Below are positions 6,276 through 6,997 of a stretch of DNA of 6,997 nt, piece after piece. Within the stretch, counting starts at the first letter, position 1; the number at the start of each line of letters is the position of its first letter. The stretch spans positions 1 to 6,997 of the forward strand of contig JAGVBL010000400.1 of the NCBI GenBank assembly GCA_020059785.1. The letters are read 5' to 3'. The DNA is from Ignavibacteriales bacterium (GTDB taxonomy: Bacteria > Bacteroidota > Ignavibacteria > Ignavibacteriales > Melioribacteraceae). The notes under the pieces are model-generated. The model was given only the letters and a program-made list of their open reading frames with translations, did not search any database and was not told the DNA's origin. Made by a program: the position numbers and the translations under genes.

Positions 6276-6997
6276 TTATAAATTTTCCAACTTCTCGGGT
6301 GGTAATTTTCCAGAAGCGGGAACGATATTGAGCAGAGAGCTTTGCATTAGTTCTGATTTCGATAACACTTAGCTTCCCATTTTTAGTCGATTGCTGAAGA
6401 GCAGAATAAAATTCTTTACTTCTATTCACAATATAATAAATACCGTTGAATGCTTTGACAATTTTATTGAATTCCAGTTTCAAAGGTGTCAAAAAATTTG
6501 TCCTGAAAATCTTTCCGAAACGTGAAATCGGTAACGATTGAAAAATGCCGCCACCTCTGTTATTTATCAGAATAATTGTAATCGGGATATCGAAACCAAT
6601 TGAATTGTGAAGTCCGTTCAAATCATGATAAAATGCTAAGTCGCCGGTTAATAAAAATGTGGGCTGTTTAGAACTAACCGCAATTCCTAAAGCGGTTGAA
6701 TTTATTCCGTCAATTCCGCTTGCCCCGCGGTTTGTAAACACTTGAATCTGCTTAGTTGAACAGGACGAGAAAAAGTCTATATCCCTTATAGGCAGACTGT
6801 TGGAAATCATTAAGTTACATTTTTCCGGTAGAAAATTTAGAAGATCAAAAACAACTTTGCTTTCGAATAAATAATTCTTTGAACTCATGAATCTGTTTTT
6901 AATTTTGTCAACTTTTTTATTCATATAAATAAAATCAGTAAGCCATTCATCATTTCCTCTATTCCGGGTAAATATTGATAACACTGTTTTGCAAAAC
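6259..6997 (-). CDS. menD: SEPHCHC synthase (MenD), C-terminal part; N-terminus beyond window
   Basis: This frame is open to the right edge and contains about the last 245 residues of a protein that is normally 550-580 residues long. The true start lies outside; a GTG at 6982-6984 is internal and should not be taken as the start. MenD is a thiamine-diphosphate enzyme that adds the succinic semialdehyde unit from 2-oxoglutarate to isochorismate. Diagnostic motifs, by position, are SNSLPIRD (6781-6804), NRGASGIDG (6706-6732), the ThDP/Mg-binding GDLAFYHDLNGL (6610-6645) and INNRGGGIF (6541-6567). These are hallmark MenD sequences covering the C-terminal cofactor-binding domain. The usual downstream GTPHGLDF motif is altered to LTPLKLEF (6469-6492). 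No frameshift is seen in the visible part. The gene is the first visible in the operon, and isochorismate synthase (menF) would be expected upstream, outside the window. Confidence 0.96.
   Translation of the reverse strand, partial: FCKTVLSIFTRNRGNDEWLTDFIYMNKKVDKIKNRFMSSKNYLFESKVVFDLLNFLPEKCNLMISNSLPIRDIDFFSSCSTKQIQVFTNRGASGIDGINSTALGIAVSSKQPTFLLTGDLAFYHDLNGLHNSIGFDIPITIILINNRGGGIFQSLPISRFGKIFRTNFLTPLKLEFNKIVKAFNGIYYIVNRSKEFYSALQQSTKNGKLSVIEIRTNAKLSAQYRSRFWKITTREVGKFINDNKN

Larger units (their letters stand above)
1148..6997 (-). other. Menaquinone biosynthesis operon (menD-menH-menB-menA-menC-menE)
   Basis: Six consecutive minus-strand genes encode successive enzymes of the o-succinylbenzoate route to menaquinone. 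The junctions are menD/menH overlapping by 17 bases, menH/menB separated by 3 bases, menB/menA separated by 42 bases, and menA/menC and menC/menE each overlapping by 4 bases (ATGA). No internal terminator hairpin is visible, so a polycistronic mRNA with coupled translation is likely. The promoter must lie right of the window, probably upstream of menF or menD. No terminator was seen after menE; its stop lies inside the opposing thioesterase gene. Gene identities come from motifs. Co-transcription is inferred. Confidence 0.9.

Noticed and set aside
6982..6984. GTG as a possible start codon of menD
   Set aside because: The frame continues upstream to the window edge, and a MenD starting here would lack more than half of the protein, including the substrate- and pyrophosphate-binding domains. 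It is an internal valine codon.

Overview
This AT-rich window holds most of a classical (o-succinylbenzoate, 'Men') menaquinone biosynthesis operon, plus two flanking genes. The operon lies on the minus strand and reads from right to left. It enters at the right edge with the C-terminal part of menD, then continues menH, menB, menA, menC and menE. All the gene junctions are tight: two are 4-base ATGA stop/start overlaps, one is a 17-base overlap, one is a 3-base gap and the longest gap is 42 bases. This looks like a single transcription unit with coupled translation. A short plus-strand gene for a hot-dog-fold acyl-CoA thioesterase points toward menE and overlaps its 3' end by 12 bases. Its neighbours suggest it is the 1,4-dihydroxy-2-naphthoyl-CoA (DHNA-CoA) hydrolase of the same pathway. 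To its left, across a short AT-rich divergent intergenic region, is a minus-strand gene for a secreted MORN-repeat protein that runs off the left edge.

Together the genes cover SEPHCHC synthesis (MenD), SHCHC formation (MenH), aromatisation to o-succinylbenzoate (MenC), CoA ligation (MenE), ring closure to DHNA-CoA (MenB), probable CoA removal (thioesterase) and prenylation to demethylmenaquinone (MenA). Isochorismate synthase (MenF) and the final methyltransferase (MenG/UbiE) are not in the window. menF would be expected just beyond the right edge, upstream of menD.

The low GC content, weak Shine-Dalgarno sequences, lipid-quinone gene order D-H-B-A-C-E and the secreted MORN-repeat protein suggest a member of the Bacteroidota/Chlorobiota/Ignavibacteriota group. 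This placement is inference, not proof. I see no mobile element, CRISPR array, RNA gene or phage signature. The window is essentially ordinary primary metabolism. The points worth a second look are substitutions at normally conserved motif positions (MenE P-loop, MenC metal-ligand motif, MenD C-terminal motif), the convergent overlapping thioesterase, and the very regular 24-residue repeat of the MORN protein. I did not find evidence of a previously undescribed system.
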